From assembly GCF_006376675.1 (NCBI RefSeq), contig NZ_VEWK01000002.1, forward strand, positions 434,001-498,000: a stretch of 64,000 bases of DNA. Direction: 5' to 3'. The notes beneath the pieces were generated by a model. It had not been told where the DNA came from, ran no database searches, and was given only the letters and a program-made list of their open reading frames with translations. Numbering within the stretch: the stretch's first letter is position 1; each line of letters opens with the position of its first letter. Positions 19,336-28,168 of this stretch are shown in pieces. Source of the DNA: Brucella pecoris. GTDB taxonomy: Bacteria; Pseudomonadota; Alphaproteobacteria; Rhizobiales; Rhizobiaceae. Both the position numbers and the translations under genes were made by a program.

Positions 19336-21626
19336 GCAGTCGTTTTTCTTTCCGCCTGCGCGCGCTTGCGATGCGCGATAAGGCGGGGGGCCGAAGACTT
19401 CAGCGACTTTCCGCGACCCGACAGGCTAGGATTGGTCATGAAATATTCCTGCGCGTTGAAAGCTTCTTCTCCAGCTTCCTTTTCTATCCGGCGAGAGGTG
19501 CCGTCCGCAAGTAGCTGATAGCTCTGTTGGTTATCAATTATGTTGGCAAACATGATTTGTGACAGGATTTGCTGGTGCACTGTGGCATTTGTGATCGGAA
19601 CGAGGGTCTCCACGCGGCGGTCGAGATTACGCGGCATCATGTCGGCGGAACCAATATAGACGATAGCCTTGTCTGAAGGCAGGTCATTGCCGTTTCCGAA
19701 GCAGAAAATGCGGCTGTGTTCCAGAAAACGCCCGACAATCGACTTGGCGCGAATATTGTCCGACAGTCCAGGAACCCCCGGACGAAGACAGCAGATACCG
19801 CGCACGACCAGATCAATCTGCACGCCCGCCTGGCTCGCCATATAGAGAGCGTCAATTATCTGTGGATCGACAAGCGAATTCATCTTCATCCAGATCGCCG
19901 CCGGACGTCCGGCCTTCGCATACGCAATCTCGTCCTCGATGTGCTTGAGGATTCGCGCGCGCAAAGTGAAGGGAGAAATCGCGATCTTCATCTCTTCGGC
20001 GGGCTGGGCATAGCCAGTAATGAAATTGAAGATATGTGCCACGTCGCGGGCGATATCCGCGTCCGACGTGAAGAACGACAGATCGGTATAGATGCGCGCT
20101 GTAATCGGATGGTAGTTGCCCGTGCCCAGATGCACATAGGAACGCAGCCTCTGGTCTTCACGGCGCACCACGAGCGACATTTTCGCATGGGTTTTCAGTT
20201 CGATGAAGCCGAACACCACCTGAACGCCTGCGCGCTCCAGATCGCGCGCCCAACGAATGTTCGCTTCCTCATCGAAGCGGGCCTTCAGCTCGACCAGCGC
20301 CGTCACCGACTTGCCGGCTTCCGCCGCATCCACCAGCGCGCGCACGATCGGGCTGTCATTGGAGGTACGATACAGCGTCTGCTTGATTGCCAGCACATCC
20401 GGGTCGGCGGCTGCCTGCCGCAGAAATTGCACCACCACATCGAAGGATTCATACGGGTGATGAACCACAATGTCCTTTTCGCGAATCGCGGCGAAGCAAT
20501 CGCCGCCATGTTCGCGAATACGCTCCGGGAAACGCGGATTATAGGACACGAATTTCAGGTCTTCACGCGGGATCGAGACGATCTCAGAAATCATGTTGAG
20601 CGCCAGAAGGCCTTCATGCACGCTGATGCGGCTTTCCGAAACGCTGAGTTCCGTTGCCACGAAAACACGCAGAGCCTCCGGCATTTCGCCGTCGAACTCG
20701 ATGCGGATCACCTGTCCCCGGCGGCGGCGCTTCAATGCCGTCTCAAAGAGACGTACGAGATCTTCGGCTTCTTCCTCAACTTCAATATCGCTGTCGCGGA
20801 TGATGCGGAATGTACCGGCGCCACGCACTTCATAACCGGGGAAAAGCCGCCCGATGAACAGGCTCACCGCGTCCTCGATCGTGATGAAGCGATAAACGTT
20901 CTGCTGGTCTGTCGGGAGTTGGATAAAGCGCTTCAGCGCGACCGGGATACGCAGGAGCGCGGTCATCGGATGATTGTCGGCACGCCGCGCAAGCTGCAGG
21001 GCGATGGAAAAGCCGAGATTCGGAATGAACGGGAACGGATGCGCCGGATCGATGGAGAGCGGCGTCAGGACCGGGAAGATCGTTTCGAGGAAGTGGTTTT
21101 CAAGCCATTCCTTTTCCGGCTTTGAAAGTGCGGATGGGCGGACGATCTCGATGTTTTCCTGTTCCAGTTCCTCGCGCAACGTCCGGAGACGTTGCTGCTG
21201 TTCTTCCTGCAGGCGCCCTACTTCATCCAGAACGAAGTCGAGCTGTTCCTGCGGCGTGCGTCCATCGGCGCTGCGCAGCGCCACACCGGCGCGCACCTGA
21301 GCGGCGAGACCGGCGATGCGAACCATGAAGAATTCATCGAGATTGGCGGCGGAAATCGATAGGAAGCGCAAACGTTCGAGCAGTGGCTGCCGCATGTTCG
21401 CGGCTTCTTCGAGAACACGCCGGTTGAACTGCAACCAGGAAAACTCGCGATTGACGAAGCGGTCGGCACTTTGCATCAGCTCGCCGTTCAAAGCTTTGTG
21501 AACACCGGGGCCTGCTTCCATGTCGGGAACGATGGCTGGGTTGGGGGCTAATCCGGCTGTCATCTCGTGTATCCCGCCTTCAGTCGCGTTGGGGGTTTCG
21601 CTCGCCATAACGCTGTTTTCGCTCAT
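19332..21626 (-). CDS. ppk: Polyphosphate kinase 1
   Basis: PPK1 builds polyphosphate reversibly from ATP. From the ATG at 21626 ([13 protein letters not shown]), which follows ACAGGAAAA, the protein has 764 residues; a GTG at 21647 is an alternative. The N-terminal tail of about 50 residues precedes the conserved [20 protein letters not shown]. The autophosphorylated histidine is in [15 protein letters not shown], and the second phospholipase-D-like half contains [12 protein letters not shown]. It forms an operon with ppx. A family B palindrome lies upstream. Confidence 0.97.
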   Translation of the reverse strand: MSENSVMASETPNATEGGIHEMTAGLAPNPAIVPDMEAGPGVHKALNGELMQSADRFVNREFSWLQFNRRVLEEAANMRQPLLERLRFLSISAANLDEFFMVRIAGLAAQVRAGVALRSADGRTPQEQLDFVLDEVGRLQEEQQQRLRTLREELEQENIEIVRPSALSKPEKEWLENHFLETIFPVLTPLSIDPAHPFPFIPNLGFSIALQLARRADNHPMTALLRIPVALKRFIQLPTDQQNVYRFITIEDAVSLFIGRLFPGYEVRGAGTFRIIRDSDIEVEEEAEDLVRLFETALKRRRRGQVIRIEFDGEMPEALRVFVATELSVSESRISVHEGLLALNMISEIVSIPREDLKFVSYNPRFPERIREHGGDCFAAIREKDIVVHHPYESFDVVVQFLRQAAADPDVLAIKQTLYRTSNDSPIVRALVDAAEAGKSVTALVELKARFDEEANIRWARDLERAGVQVVFGFIELKTHAKMSLVVRREDQRLRSYVHLGTGNYHPITARIYTDLSFFTSDADIARDVAHIFNFITGYAQPAEEMKIAISPFTLRARILKHIEDEIAYAKAGRPAAIWMKMNSLVDPQIIDALYMASQAGVQIDLVVRGICCLRPGVPGLSDNIRAKSIVGRFLEHSRIFCFGNGNDLPSDKAIVYIGSADMMPRNLDRRVETLVPITNATVHQQILSQIMFANIIDNQQSYQLLADGTSRRIEKEAGEEAFNAQEYFMTNPSLSGRGKSLKSSAPRLIAHRKRAQAERKTTA

Positions 21627-21679
21627 TTTTCCTGTCCCGACTTCCACCGGAATATTCCGGCTCTGCCTATTGGCTTTAC

Positions 21680-21724
21680 GCGCATCTAATCCCGAAAACC
21701 GCTTCGCACTTTTCGGGATGCGCT
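21680..21724. repeat. Intergenic palindrome, family B
   Basis: GCGCATCTAATCCCGAAAA pairs with TTTTCGGGATGCGC. It lies in the divergent gap upstream of ppk. Confidence 0.8.
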
Positions 21725-21910
21725 ATAAGCCTATGACTGTCATATGACAGTTTGATAGCAATTAGCCTGAAATGTCCTCAGAATTGATGAAAACGCTTCC
21801 GGAAACAAGACTTTCGCGGTACACGCATGCCAATGTCTATGCATGATCTTGTCCGGCACCCGGTTCGAGACCATGCTCATACCGCCCATCGACCAGAACC
21901 GGAGCATATC

Positions 21911-22165
21911 ATGTCCGATCACATCATTCCTCACTTTCAAAACGACGCCGGCCATGCTGCCATCGAAATCGGCGTGAAGGAATTCATGTGCGTCGGTGCA
22001 AACCCGCCTTTCGATCATCCGCATGTGTTTCTCGACATGGGCGATGAAAGCGAAGTCGTTTGCCCGTATTGCTCGACGCTCTACAGCTACAACGCCAAGC
22101 TCCATGCCGACGAAACCGTTCCGGCTGGCTGCGTTTACGAAGCACCTGCGGATAAGGCTGCTTAA
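21911..22165 (+). CDS. Zinc-finger (CHCC) protein, NDUFS6-like
   Basis: The 84-residue protein from the ATG at 21911 (GGAG eight bases upstream) has the zf-CHCC pattern: Cys27, His38, Cys51 and Cys54 in EFMCVG, HPHVF and VVCPYCSTLYSY. Homologues include the mitochondrial complex I subunit NDUFS6, and alphaproteobacteria carry the same accessory zinc protein. A longer in-frame start at 21827 lacks a ribosome binding site. No nuo gene is nearby, but another complex I accessory gene is at 40101. Confidence 0.88.
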   Translation: MSDHIIPHFQNDAGHAAIEIGVKEFMCVGANPPFDHPHVFLDMGDESEVVCPYCSTLYSYNAKLHADETVPAGCVYEAPADKAA

Positions 22166-22205
22166 TCCAAACAGCCTCATAAGAATGCCGGATGATCTCA
22201 TCGAC

Positions 22206-23411
22206 ATGAGCAAAGGGCGCATATTGATTGCCGGGGCTGGAGTTGCCGGTCTATCGGCCGCACTGGAGCTGGCAGCGCGAGGCTGGAATGTCCGGCTTGT
22301 CGAAAAGGCTGAAACCCTTTCGGAAGTCGGCGCAGGCTTGCAGCTTGCGCCCAATGCAATGCGCCATCTGGAACGGCTCGGCATTGCCGACCGCCTTTCC
22401 AAGCAAGCCGTAATGCCGGAGGCGCTCTACCTCATGGATGGGCGTAAAGCGCGTCCGCTGATGGAAATGAAGCTCGGCGACAAGGCTTGTCAGCGCTGGC
22501 ATCATCCTTACGTCGTTTGTCACCGCGCCGATCTGCAATCCGCCTTGCTCGATGCCTGCCGCGAAGAGCCGGGCATAGAGATCAGCCTCGGCGCTGAAAT
22601 TACAAGCCATCAAGCTGAAAACGGCGCCGTGGCAGCCACCATCCGCCACGGCAATTCCGAAGAATTTCTCGATGCCGCCTATCTGATCGCTTGCGACGGC
22701 GTCTGGTCGGATGAGCGGTCAAAGGCCGGTTACAGCAAGGCACGCTTCAGCGGCCATATTGCCTGGCGCACGACCCTAGCTTCCGAAGCCCTGCCCACAT
22801 CGTTTTCGTCCGCTATTGCGACAAGCAATGCCGTCTCCGCATGGCTGGGCAAACAGGCGCATTTCATCGCCTACCCGGTCAAGGACGGCAATTTCGTCAA
22901 TTTCGTCGCGATAACGACGGGCGAAAACCCCGGCGAAGTGTGGTCGAGAACCGGCGACCCGGCGCGTCTGCGCTCCATCTACGCGGATTGGGGCGCTCCC
23001 GTTCGCGATGTACTGGCAGCAGCCGATGCATGGACCTACTGGCCGCTTTTTGAAATGGCCGACGCTCAATTCGTCGGGCCCGACCGGACGATTTTTCTCG
23101 GCGACGCATCGCACGCGGTCACACCATTTGCTGCGCAGGGCGCAGCTATGGCGATCGAGGATGCCGCAGCGCTTGCCGAAGCGCTGGACAGCAGCAACCG
23201 CGAAGCAGGACTGAAGCGGTTCGACATCGCCCGTAAGGAACGGATCACAGCAGTCGCCAAGCGCGGTCAGTTGAACAGGTTCGCCTATCACGCCACCGGC
23301 ATTTTCGCGCTTGGCCGCAACACACTTTTTGCCATACGCAGCTCGGATAGTTTCCTGAAGGATCTGGACTGGCTCTATGGCTATAATGCTATTGCGGCCG
23401 TACGGAATTAA
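22206..23411 (+). CDS. FAD-dependent monooxygenase (salicylate hydroxylase type)
   Basis: A flavoprotein hydroxylase of about 401 residues. It opens with the FAD dinucleotide fold (ILIAGAGVAGLSAALELAAR), carries the ribose-binding RADLQSALLDAC, and has the second FAD motif LGDASHAVTPFAAQGAAM near residue 298. The family includes salicylate and 6-hydroxynicotinate hydroxylases; the substrate here cannot be read from sequence. Starts at 22185 and 22206 are both weak; I prefer 22206 because MSKGRILIAGAG puts the FAD fold at the usual distance. It ends overlapping the convergent VOC gene by four bases. Confidence 0.88.
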   Translation: MSKGRILIAGAGVAGLSAALELAARGWNVRLVEKAETLSEVGAGLQLAPNAMRHLERLGIADRLSKQAVMPEALYLMDGRKARPLMEMKLGDKACQRWHHPYVVCHRADLQSALLDACREEPGIEISLGAEITSHQAENGAVAATIRHGNSEEFLDAAYLIACDGVWSDERSKAGYSKARFSGHIAWRTTLASEALPTSFSSAIATSNAVSAWLGKQAHFIAYPVKDGNFVNFVAITTGENPGEVWSRTGDPARLRSIYADWGAPVRDVLAAADAWTYWPLFEMADAQFVGPDRTIFLGDASHAVTPFAAQGAAMAIEDAAALAEALDSSNREAGLKRFDIARKERITAVAKRGQLNRFAYHATGIFALGRNTLFAIRSSDSFLKDLDWLYGYNAIAAVRN

Positions 23412-23893
23412 GCCGCGTCGCGTGCTGCTTCGAGCGTCGCAACGTCGAGCTTGACCATCTTCATAACGGCATCGGCCACCCGCTGGCGCTGTTCGGCAGT
23501 GCCATTCTGCAGGACATCCAGCAACATCTGCGGCACAACCTGCCACGAGAAGCCATATTTGTCCGTCAGCCAGCCGCACTCCATTGGCGCACCACCCTCC
23601 ATCAGCTTCTCCCAGAACATATCCAGTTCCACCTGATCCTTGCATTGGACGAAAAGTGAGACTGCCGGGGAAAACTTGAAGGTCGGCCCGCCGTTGAGGC
23701 CCGATATCGGCTGCCCGTCGAGGGTAAAATTCGCAACCACCACATCGGTGCCTTCAGGCTTGTGTGCATGCTCAAACCGGATGAAACCATCGACGGAAGC
23801 CGGTCTTCCGCAGGCACGGAAAATCGAGACATAATGGTTCGCCGCTTCTTCTGCCTGCCTGTCGAACCAGAGACAGATTGTCAGACCTGACAT
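23408..23893 (-). CDS. VOC family protein (PhnB-like)
   Basis: A 161-residue protein with the PhnB-type vicinal oxygen chelate fold: CLWFDRQAEEAANHYVSIF at the start, then the FTLDGQPISGLNGG and DKYGFSWQVVP segments. Many members are annotated as 3-demethylubiquinone methyltransferase-like, but they lack a methyltransferase fold and their substrates are mostly unknown. A strong GGGAGGAG site precedes the ATG. Its gene end overlaps the monooxygenase gene end. Confidence 0.88.
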   Translation of the reverse strand: MSGLTICLWFDRQAEEAANHYVSIFRACGRPASVDGFIRFEHAHKPEGTDVVVANFTLDGQPISGLNGGPTFKFSPAVSLFVQCKDQVELDMFWEKLMEGGAPMECGWLTDKYGFSWQVVPQMLLDVLQNGTAEQRQRVADAVMKMVKLDVATLEAARDAA

Positions 23894-23908
23894 TTTCTCC
23901 TCCCTGCC

Positions 23909-23952
23909 GCATCGGCCCGAAAATCGAAATCGATCTTCGGGGCGATGCGTAG
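23909..23952. repeat. Intergenic palindrome, family D (inverted relative to 12952)
   Basis: GCATCGGCCCGAAAATCG pairs with CGATCTTCGGGGCGATGC. It is adjacent to an inverted family E unit. Confidence 0.7.
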
Positions 23953-23973
23953 TTTTAAAGGGTTAGAAGAGTG

Positions 23974-24012
23974 GAGCGTTCTTTGTGCACCCGTAAGGAC
24001 GCAGGGCGCTCC
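23974..24012. repeat. Intergenic palindrome, family E (inverted, diverged)
   Basis: GGAGCG and CGCTCC end the unit and GTGCACCCGTAAGGACGCA forms the centre. Read on the other strand it matches the 9254 copy with mismatches. Confidence 0.6.
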
Positions 24013-24044
24013 AAGTGTTTGTTTTTTCTATTGTCTGGAATACT

Positions 24045-24461
24045 CTACCCCATGACCTTGCTGGCTTCTTCCATATCCATCCACATTATCTCCCAGATAT
24101 GACCGTCAAGATCTTCGAAGCTGCGTCCATACATGAAGCCGTAATCCTGTTTCGGCCCCGGATCGGCCTTTCCGCCAGCATTCACCGCTTTCTCCACCGT
24201 CGTATCGACTTCAGCTTTGCTTTCCGCAGATAGACAGATCAGCACCTCGCTGACTGTGTTGGCATCGGCGATCTTCTTCGGTGTGAACTGGCTGAATTTT
24301 TCGTGGTCAAGGATCATCGCGTGAATGGTGTCCGAAAAGACCATGCAGGAAGCTGTTTCGTCCGAGAACATCGGGTTTTTCGTGGCACCTATAGCTTCGT
24401 AGAAGCTGGTGGAGTTCGCAACATTCTTCACTGGCAGGTTCACGAAAATCATTTTCGGCAT
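24045..24461 (-). CDS. VOC family protein (glyoxalase/bleomycin resistance superfamily)
   Basis: A 138-residue VOC protein with paired beta-alpha-beta modules: MIFVNLPVKNVANSTSFYEA at the start and the closing metal-ligand strand FEDLDGHIWEIMWMD, which ends in the expected Glu. It belongs to the group sometimes called extradiol-dioxygenase-like or lactoylglutathione-lyase-like proteins. GGAGGAAAT lies just before the ATG. The substrate is unknown. It is divergent from the HxlR gene at 24679. Confidence 0.88.
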   Translation of the reverse strand: MPKMIFVNLPVKNVANSTSFYEAIGATKNPMFSDETASCMVFSDTIHAMILDHEKFSQFTPKKIADANTVSEVLICLSAESKAEVDTTVEKAVNAGGKADPGPKQDYGFMYGRSFEDLDGHIWEIMWMDMEEASKVMG

Positions 24462-24678
24462 GAGATTTCCTCCGTTGGCGGGCTATGCGGCCCGATCTTA
24501 TTTTACGATTATCTATCGCCTGCCCGCCTCCCCCGGCGATAAGGTCGAGCCATGTGTCTCAGGCCCGGTATGCATTCGATTCTTGAGCGTTCCGAGCGTG
24601 AGGCAATTCACGCAGTTGGCATTGGAAGAACTCAAAGTTCGCTTGTGCATAATGGCAGATAAGTTATAATTAGCAACC

Positions 24679-25380
24679 ATGAAGTTAGAAAAAGTAACTA
24701 AGCCCGAGAAACCAGCCGCCAAACGCAGTTATGACGACGCCTGCGCTGCGGCCCATGCCCTTGATTTAATTGGGGAGCGCTGGTCTCTTCTGGTAATGCG
24801 CGAATTGATGTTCGGCCCCAAACGTTTCAGCGATCTGAGGGCTGATCTGCCGGGCGTGAGTGCAAATGTCCTTACGCAGAGGCTGGAAGGGCTGGAAGAG
24901 GCTGGCATTCTGCGCAAAACGAAACTCCCCCCTCCGGCATCGGTGCAGGTCTACGAACTGACCGAGTGGGGCTATGAGAGCGAACCTATCCTTCAGACAT
25001 TGGGCCGCTGGGCCGCACGTTCGCCAAAGCACGATCCCAACCTCCCGATTTCAACCGCTTCCTTCCTGCTTTCACTGCGAACCATGATGGATCATAACAG
25101 GTCCCTCGGTATGCGCGCCGTGATCGGTCTCCGTCTGGACGGAGAAGATTTCACCGCCCGGCTGGATGATGAAGGGATTCGGATAGAGCGCGGCATAGCG
25201 CAGAAATACGATCTGCATTTTGAAAGTTCGCCGCGGATGCTGGCTGCCGCGATCTATGGCGGACAACCTCTTTCCGCTCTGGAAACTGCCAATGTTCTCA
25301 AAGTCATAGGCGACCGCGCCTTGGCGGAAAAATTTGTGACATTGTTTCCGCTTCCCGATAAGGCTCCGGCGCCGGAATAA
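24679..25380 (+). CDS. HxlR-family transcriptional regulator with C-terminal domain
   Basis: The first 100 residues form an HxlR winged helix (ALDLIGERWSLLVMREL, then FGPKRFSDLRADLPGVSAN). The total of 233 residues is about double a minimal HxlR protein; the extra half (about 130-230) resembles an SCP2/sterol-carrier-like sensory domain seen in some members, but that is a guess. It carries no obvious Cys sensor pair. The short spacer to the next genes contains GCAAC/GTTGC palindromes, and a GCAAC half-site lies just before its own ATG, so autoregulation is plausible. Confidence 0.85.
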   Translation: MKLEKVTKPEKPAAKRSYDDACAAAHALDLIGERWSLLVMRELMFGPKRFSDLRADLPGVSANVLTQRLEGLEEAGILRKTKLPPPASVQVYELTEWGYESEPILQTLGRWAARSPKHDPNLPISTASFLLSLRTMMDHNRSLGMRAVIGLRLDGEDFTARLDDEGIRIERGIAQKYDLHFESSPRMLAAAIYGGQPLSALETANVLKVIGDRALAEKFVTLFPLPDKAPAPE

Positions 25381-25385
25381 AATAT

Positions 25386-25401
25386 GCAACTTTTTAGTTG
25401 C
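25386..25401. promoter_or_regulatory. Short palindrome GCAAC-N6-GTTGC
   Basis: GCAAC at 25386-25390 and GTTGC at 25397-25401, six bases after the HxlR stop. It shares its half-sites and its spacing with the larger palindrome downstream. Confidence 0.5.
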
Positions 25402-25422
25402 GTATTTTCTCGATCGCTTTAT

Positions 25423-25446
25423 ATTGGCAACCGTTGAGTTGCCAAT
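25423..25446. promoter_or_regulatory. Candidate operator ATTGGCAAC-N6-GTTGCCAAT
   Basis: Perfect 9-bp inverted repeat around CGTTGA, immediately before the GGAGG ribosome binding site (25450-25454) of the SRPBCC-ArsR pair. Position and symmetry fit a repressor site for ArsR or HxlR. Confidence 0.6.
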
Positions 25447-25463
25447 TACGGAGGATGCATATC

Positions 25464-25928
25464 ATGACTATTGCAAGCAATACAGACCGCATCGTGAAGT
25501 CCATCGACATTCATGCAGGGATTGACCGCGTATGGCGCGCCCTCACCGATCACGAAGAGTTCGGAAGCTGGTTTCAGGTCAAGCTCGACGGGCCGTTCAT
25601 CGTCGGCACCCACTCGTCAGGACACATCACCTATCCCGGTTTCGAGCAGGAGCCTTGGGAATCCTTTATCAAAGAAATGAAAGCTCCAACCTATTTCGCC
25701 TTCACATGGCATCCCTACGCCATAGACCGGAGCATCGACTATTCCAAGGAACCGCCGACGCTGGTGGAATTCAAACTGGAGCCTGTCGAAGCCGGAACGC
25801 GGCTGACGGTCGTCGAAAGCGGTTTCGACGCCTTGCCTGCCGAACGCCGACCGCTGGCGTTGAGAATGAACGAAGGTGGTTGGGAGGAGCAGGTTGGCAA
25901 TATCAAAAGACACGTCGAAAATGCATGA
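25464..25928 (+). CDS. SRPBCC domain protein (AHSA1-like)
   Basis: A 154-residue protein of the Bet v 1/START-like SRPBCC fold, a hydrophobic-ligand-binding cup. The start at 25464 is set by GGAGG nine bases upstream. It has the family pattern IVKSIDIHAGIDRVWRALTD and ends with the long C-terminal helix (NEGGWEEQVGNIKRHVE). Such proteins often pair with an ArsR regulator, as here: the next gene starts at or just after its stop. Confidence 0.88.
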   Translation: MTIASNTDRIVKSIDIHAGIDRVWRALTDHEEFGSWFQVKLDGPFIVGTHSSGHITYPGFEQEPWESFIKEMKAPTYFAFTWHPYAIDRSIDYSKEPPTLVEFKLEPVEAGTRLTVVESGFDALPAERRPLALRMNEGGWEEQVGNIKRHVENA

Positions 25929-25938
25929 CGGGGCAGAG

Positions 25939-26256
25939 ATGACAGGTACGGACATCTCCATCGTTTTTGCAGCGCTAGCCGATCCGACCCGGCTGGCGCT
26001 CATAGAAACCCTGAGCGATGGCGAAAGCCGTTCGATTGTGGTGCTGTCGCAAAATGGCAGCATCACCCGGCAGGCAGTCACCAAGCACCTGTCAGTGCTG
26101 GAACAGGCAAGACTGGTCGAACGGGAAAGGGTGGGACGGGAAAGCAGGTTTCGTCTGCACCCCGCCCCGCTTGTCGATGCTCGCGCCTATCTCGCGACCG
26201 TTTCCAGCCAGTGGGATGACGCACTCCAGCGCCTACGCCGGTTTGTGGAAGATTGA
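25939..26256 (+). CDS. ArsR-family transcriptional regulator
   Basis: A winged-helix repressor of about 105 residues. The ATG at 25939 follows GGGGCAGAG; an upstream ATG at 25921 overlaps the SRPBCC stop (ATGCATGA) and cannot be excluded. The helix-turn-helix reads ITRQAVTKHLSVLEQARLVE, preceded by FAALADPTRLALIETLS. No metal-binding ELCVCDL-type box is visible, so it probably belongs to the non-metal ArsR group associated with SRPBCC proteins, which may sense an organic ligand. Confidence 0.87.
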   Translation: MTGTDISIVFAALADPTRLALIETLSDGESRSIVVLSQNGSITRQAVTKHLSVLEQARLVERERVGRESRFRLHPAPLVDARAYLATVSSQWDDALQRLRRFVED

Positions 26257-26262
26257 ACTCGC

Positions 26263-26293
26263 GCATTTCCAGCAAAGTGCGAAGCAGTTTTGC
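26263..26293. repeat. Intergenic repeat, family C (inverted)
   Basis: GCATTTCCAGCAAAGTGCG then AAGCAGTTTTGC, the reverse complement of the unit at 16481-16516. Confidence 0.75.
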
Positions 26294-26317
26294 ATAGGAT
26301 AATGCTTGAAAACAAAG

Positions 26318-26350
26318 AGATCGAACGGTTCCGTTTTAACTGGAACCGTT
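26318..26350. repeat. Palindrome, family F
   Basis: AACGGTTCC (26323-26331) pairs with GGAACCGTT around a TTTTAACT-type centre. It ends at the GNAT stop codon and may end both convergent transcripts. A related unit lies at 62353-62398. Confidence 0.7.
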
Positions 26351-26758
26351 CTAACGCTGGTTGAAAAGCAGCGAGGATGCGCCCTTTACGAAGCCGAGCT
26401 TTTCGTAGAAGGGCACAAGCCGTTCCGGGCAATACAGCTCGAAGCTTTTTACGCGCTTCAGTTTTTCATGGCTGAGAACGCGTTCGACAAGGGCTTGTCC
26501 CAGCCCTTGTCGCCTGTGCTGTTCCGAGACAATCACATCAAAAATCAGCGCCTTGAAAGTGAAGTCGCTGAGAACGCGGGCGAAGCCTGCGATCTCGCCT
26601 CCCGCGTCAAGGCAGAAAAGAAGCACATCACAATGCGCGAGCATATGTGTGACGTCTTCAAGCGTACGTTCTTTCGTCCACCATTCTCTACTATAAAACT
26701 CATGAAATTCGCGATATTGCTCAGGCGCGAGTTTCTCCACCCATTGAAAATCAGTCAC
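26351..26758 (-). CDS. GNAT family N-acetyltransferase
   Basis: A 135-residue acetyltransferase. The acetyl-CoA loop is VSEQHRRQGLGQALVE (about 79-94), and the C-terminal strand and helix read PFYEKLGFVKG. It begins with GTG at 26758, supported by GAGAGG six bases upstream. The substrate is unknown. It is transcribed toward the ArsR gene and divergent from a VOC gene about 50 bases away, so the two share a compact promoter region. Confidence 0.88.
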   Translation of the reverse strand: MTDFQWVEKLAPEQYREFHEFYSREWWTKERTLEDVTHMLAHCDVLLFCLDAGGEIAGFARVLSDFTFKALIFDVIVSEQHRRQGLGQALVERVLSHEKLKRVKSFELYCPERLVPFYEKLGFVKGASSLLFNQR

Positions 26759-26807
26759 GAATTGCCTCTCCCGTTCGTTGAACTATCAGTCGCAAAGGCG
26801 TTTCAGA

Positions 26808-27182
26808 ATGGCAATCCAGTTTGAGCAGACCTGTCCTATCTTTCGTATGTTCGACATAGAAAAAGCCCGTGAGTTCTATCTCGGTTTTCTGGGGTTCACT
26901 CTGGATTGGGAGCATCGATTTGCCGAGGGAATGCCGCTTTATATGCAGGTTTCTCGCGGCGCATTGGTCCTGCATCTCAGCGAGCATCACGGCGACGGAA
27001 GCCCCGGCGCCAACATTTTTGTGCGTATGCAGGGCGTTGAGGAACTGCATAAGGAGATCAGTGCGCGCGGCTACCGCTTCATGCGACCGGGGATCGAACA
27101 TGAACCCTGGGGCCGCGTGATGACGGTCATCGACCCCTTCGGTAATCGCATCCAGTTCTGCGAAGGTCCGCACGAGGAATAA
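26808..27182 (+). CDS. Glyoxalase superfamily (VOC) protein
   Basis: A 124-residue protein of the bleomycin-resistance/glyoxalase group from the ATG at 26808; an in-frame ATG ten codons earlier also exists. Conserved parts are PIFRMFDIEKAREFYLGFLG, LVLHLSEHHGDGSPG and the closing VIDPFGNRIQFCE. It has the Ser/His pattern LHLSEHHGDGSPGA often seen in drug-binding members, but whether it confers resistance cannot be told. Confidence 0.87.
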   Translation: MAIQFEQTCPIFRMFDIEKAREFYLGFLGFTLDWEHRFAEGMPLYMQVSRGALVLHLSEHHGDGSPGANIFVRMQGVEELHKEISARGYRFMRPGIEHEPWGRVMTVIDPFGNRIQFCEGPHEE

Positions 27183-27186
27183 ATAA

Positions 27187-27219
27187 AAAACACCCGCCAG
27201 ATTTTCTGACGGGTGTTTT
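27187..27219 (+). terminator. Terminator after the VOC gene
   Basis: AAAACACCCG and CGGGTGTTTT flank CCAGATTTTCTGA; the T tract is part of the stem end. Confidence 0.85.
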
Positions 27220-27220
27220 A

Positions 27221-27261
27221 GAGCGCGTTTCGATCTGATTGGATCAGATCGGCGCTCTAAC
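27221..27261. repeat. Intergenic palindrome, family G1
   Basis: GAGCGC...GCGCTC ends enclose GATCTGATTGGATCAGATC, itself a perfect palindrome with a single central pair. Confidence 0.75.
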
Positions 27262-27276
27262 TTCTTCTATTTCAAG

Positions 27277-27324
27277 CATAATCTTATCGATCCTCGTTTC
27301 ACTCCGGTCGGATTATGCTCTAAG
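27277..27324. repeat. Intergenic palindrome, family G2
   Basis: AGCATAATC and GATTATGCT end an imperfect palindrome with a centre containing GATCCTCGTTTCACTCCGGTC. It lies just before the aapP gene end. Confidence 0.65.
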
Positions 27325-27344
27325 TTCATGATTGGAATTCCGGG

Positions 27345-28154
27345 TCAGTGCAGGATCTGGCTCAGGAACAGCTTGGTGCGTTCGTGCTGCGGATTGTCGA
27401 AGAACTCGTTCGGCGAGTTCTGTTCGACGATCTGGCCCTGATCCATGAAGATCACGCGGTTGGCAACCTGACGGGCAAAGCCCATTTCATGCGTCACGCA
27501 GATCATGGTCATGCCTTCGGCGGCGAGGCTCACCATCGTATCCAGCACTTCCTTGACCATTTCGGGATCGAGAGCGGAGGTCGGCTCGTCGAACAGCATG
27601 ACCTTGGGGTTCATGCACAATGCGCGGGCAATCGCCACGCGCTGCTGCTGGCCGCCGGAAAGCTGGCCCGGATATTTATTGGCCTGTTCCGGAATTTTCA
27701 CGCGGGCCAGATAGTGCATAGCGACTTCTTCCGCCTGCTTCTTCGGCATCTTGCGCACCCAGATTGGTGCCAGCGTGCAGTTTTCCAGAATGGTCAGATG
27801 CGGGAAGAGGTTGAAGTGCTGGAACACCATGCCGACTTCGCGGCGTACTTCATCGATTTTCTTGAGATCGTTGGTCAATTCGATGCCGTCGACGACGATT
27901 TTGCCCTTCTGGTGTTCCTCCAGACGGTTGACGCAGCGGATCATGGTCGATTTGCCGGAGCCAGACGGCCCTGCCACGACGATGCGCTCCCCGCGCATGA
28001 CCTTCAGATTGATGTCGCGCAGCACGTGAAACTCACCGTACCACTTATGCATGTTAGTGATTTCGATGGCGACATCGGTTTTGGAAACCTGCATCTTCGA
28101 ACGATCGACTTCGAGTTCGGATTGCGACAGGGCACTTTGTGCACTCATTTCCAT
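27345..28154 (-). CDS. aapP: General L-amino acid ABC transporter, ATP-binding protein
   Basis: AapP drives uptake by the Aap system of rhizobia and brucellae. The 269-residue ATPase has Walker A (GPSGSGKST), the Q-loop region ([13 protein letters not shown]), the signature [15 protein letters not shown], Walker B ([13 protein letters not shown]) and the switch His (VTHEMGF). The ribosome binding site AGGGAA lies before the ATG. It is the last gene of aapJQMP; the small gap from aapM suggests one transcript. Confidence 0.96.
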   Translation of the reverse strand: MEMSAQSALSQSELEVDRSKMQVSKTDVAIEITNMHKWYGEFHVLRDINLKVMRGERIVVAGPSGSGKSTMIRCVNRLEEHQKGKIVVDGIELTNDLKKIDEVRREVGMVFQHFNLFPHLTILENCTLAPIWVRKMPKKQAEEVAMHYLARVKIPEQANKYPGQLSGGQQQRVAIARALCMNPKVMLFDEPTSALDPEMVKEVLDTMVSLAAEGMTMICVTHEMGFARQVANRVIFMDQGQIVEQNSPNEFFDNPQHERTKLFLSQILH

Positions 28155-28168
28155 TATTCCCTTTATTC

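Noticed and set aside
19716..21125. A 469-residue open frame opposite ppk
   Set aside because: Same reason: exact antisense of a conserved gene with no signals of its own.
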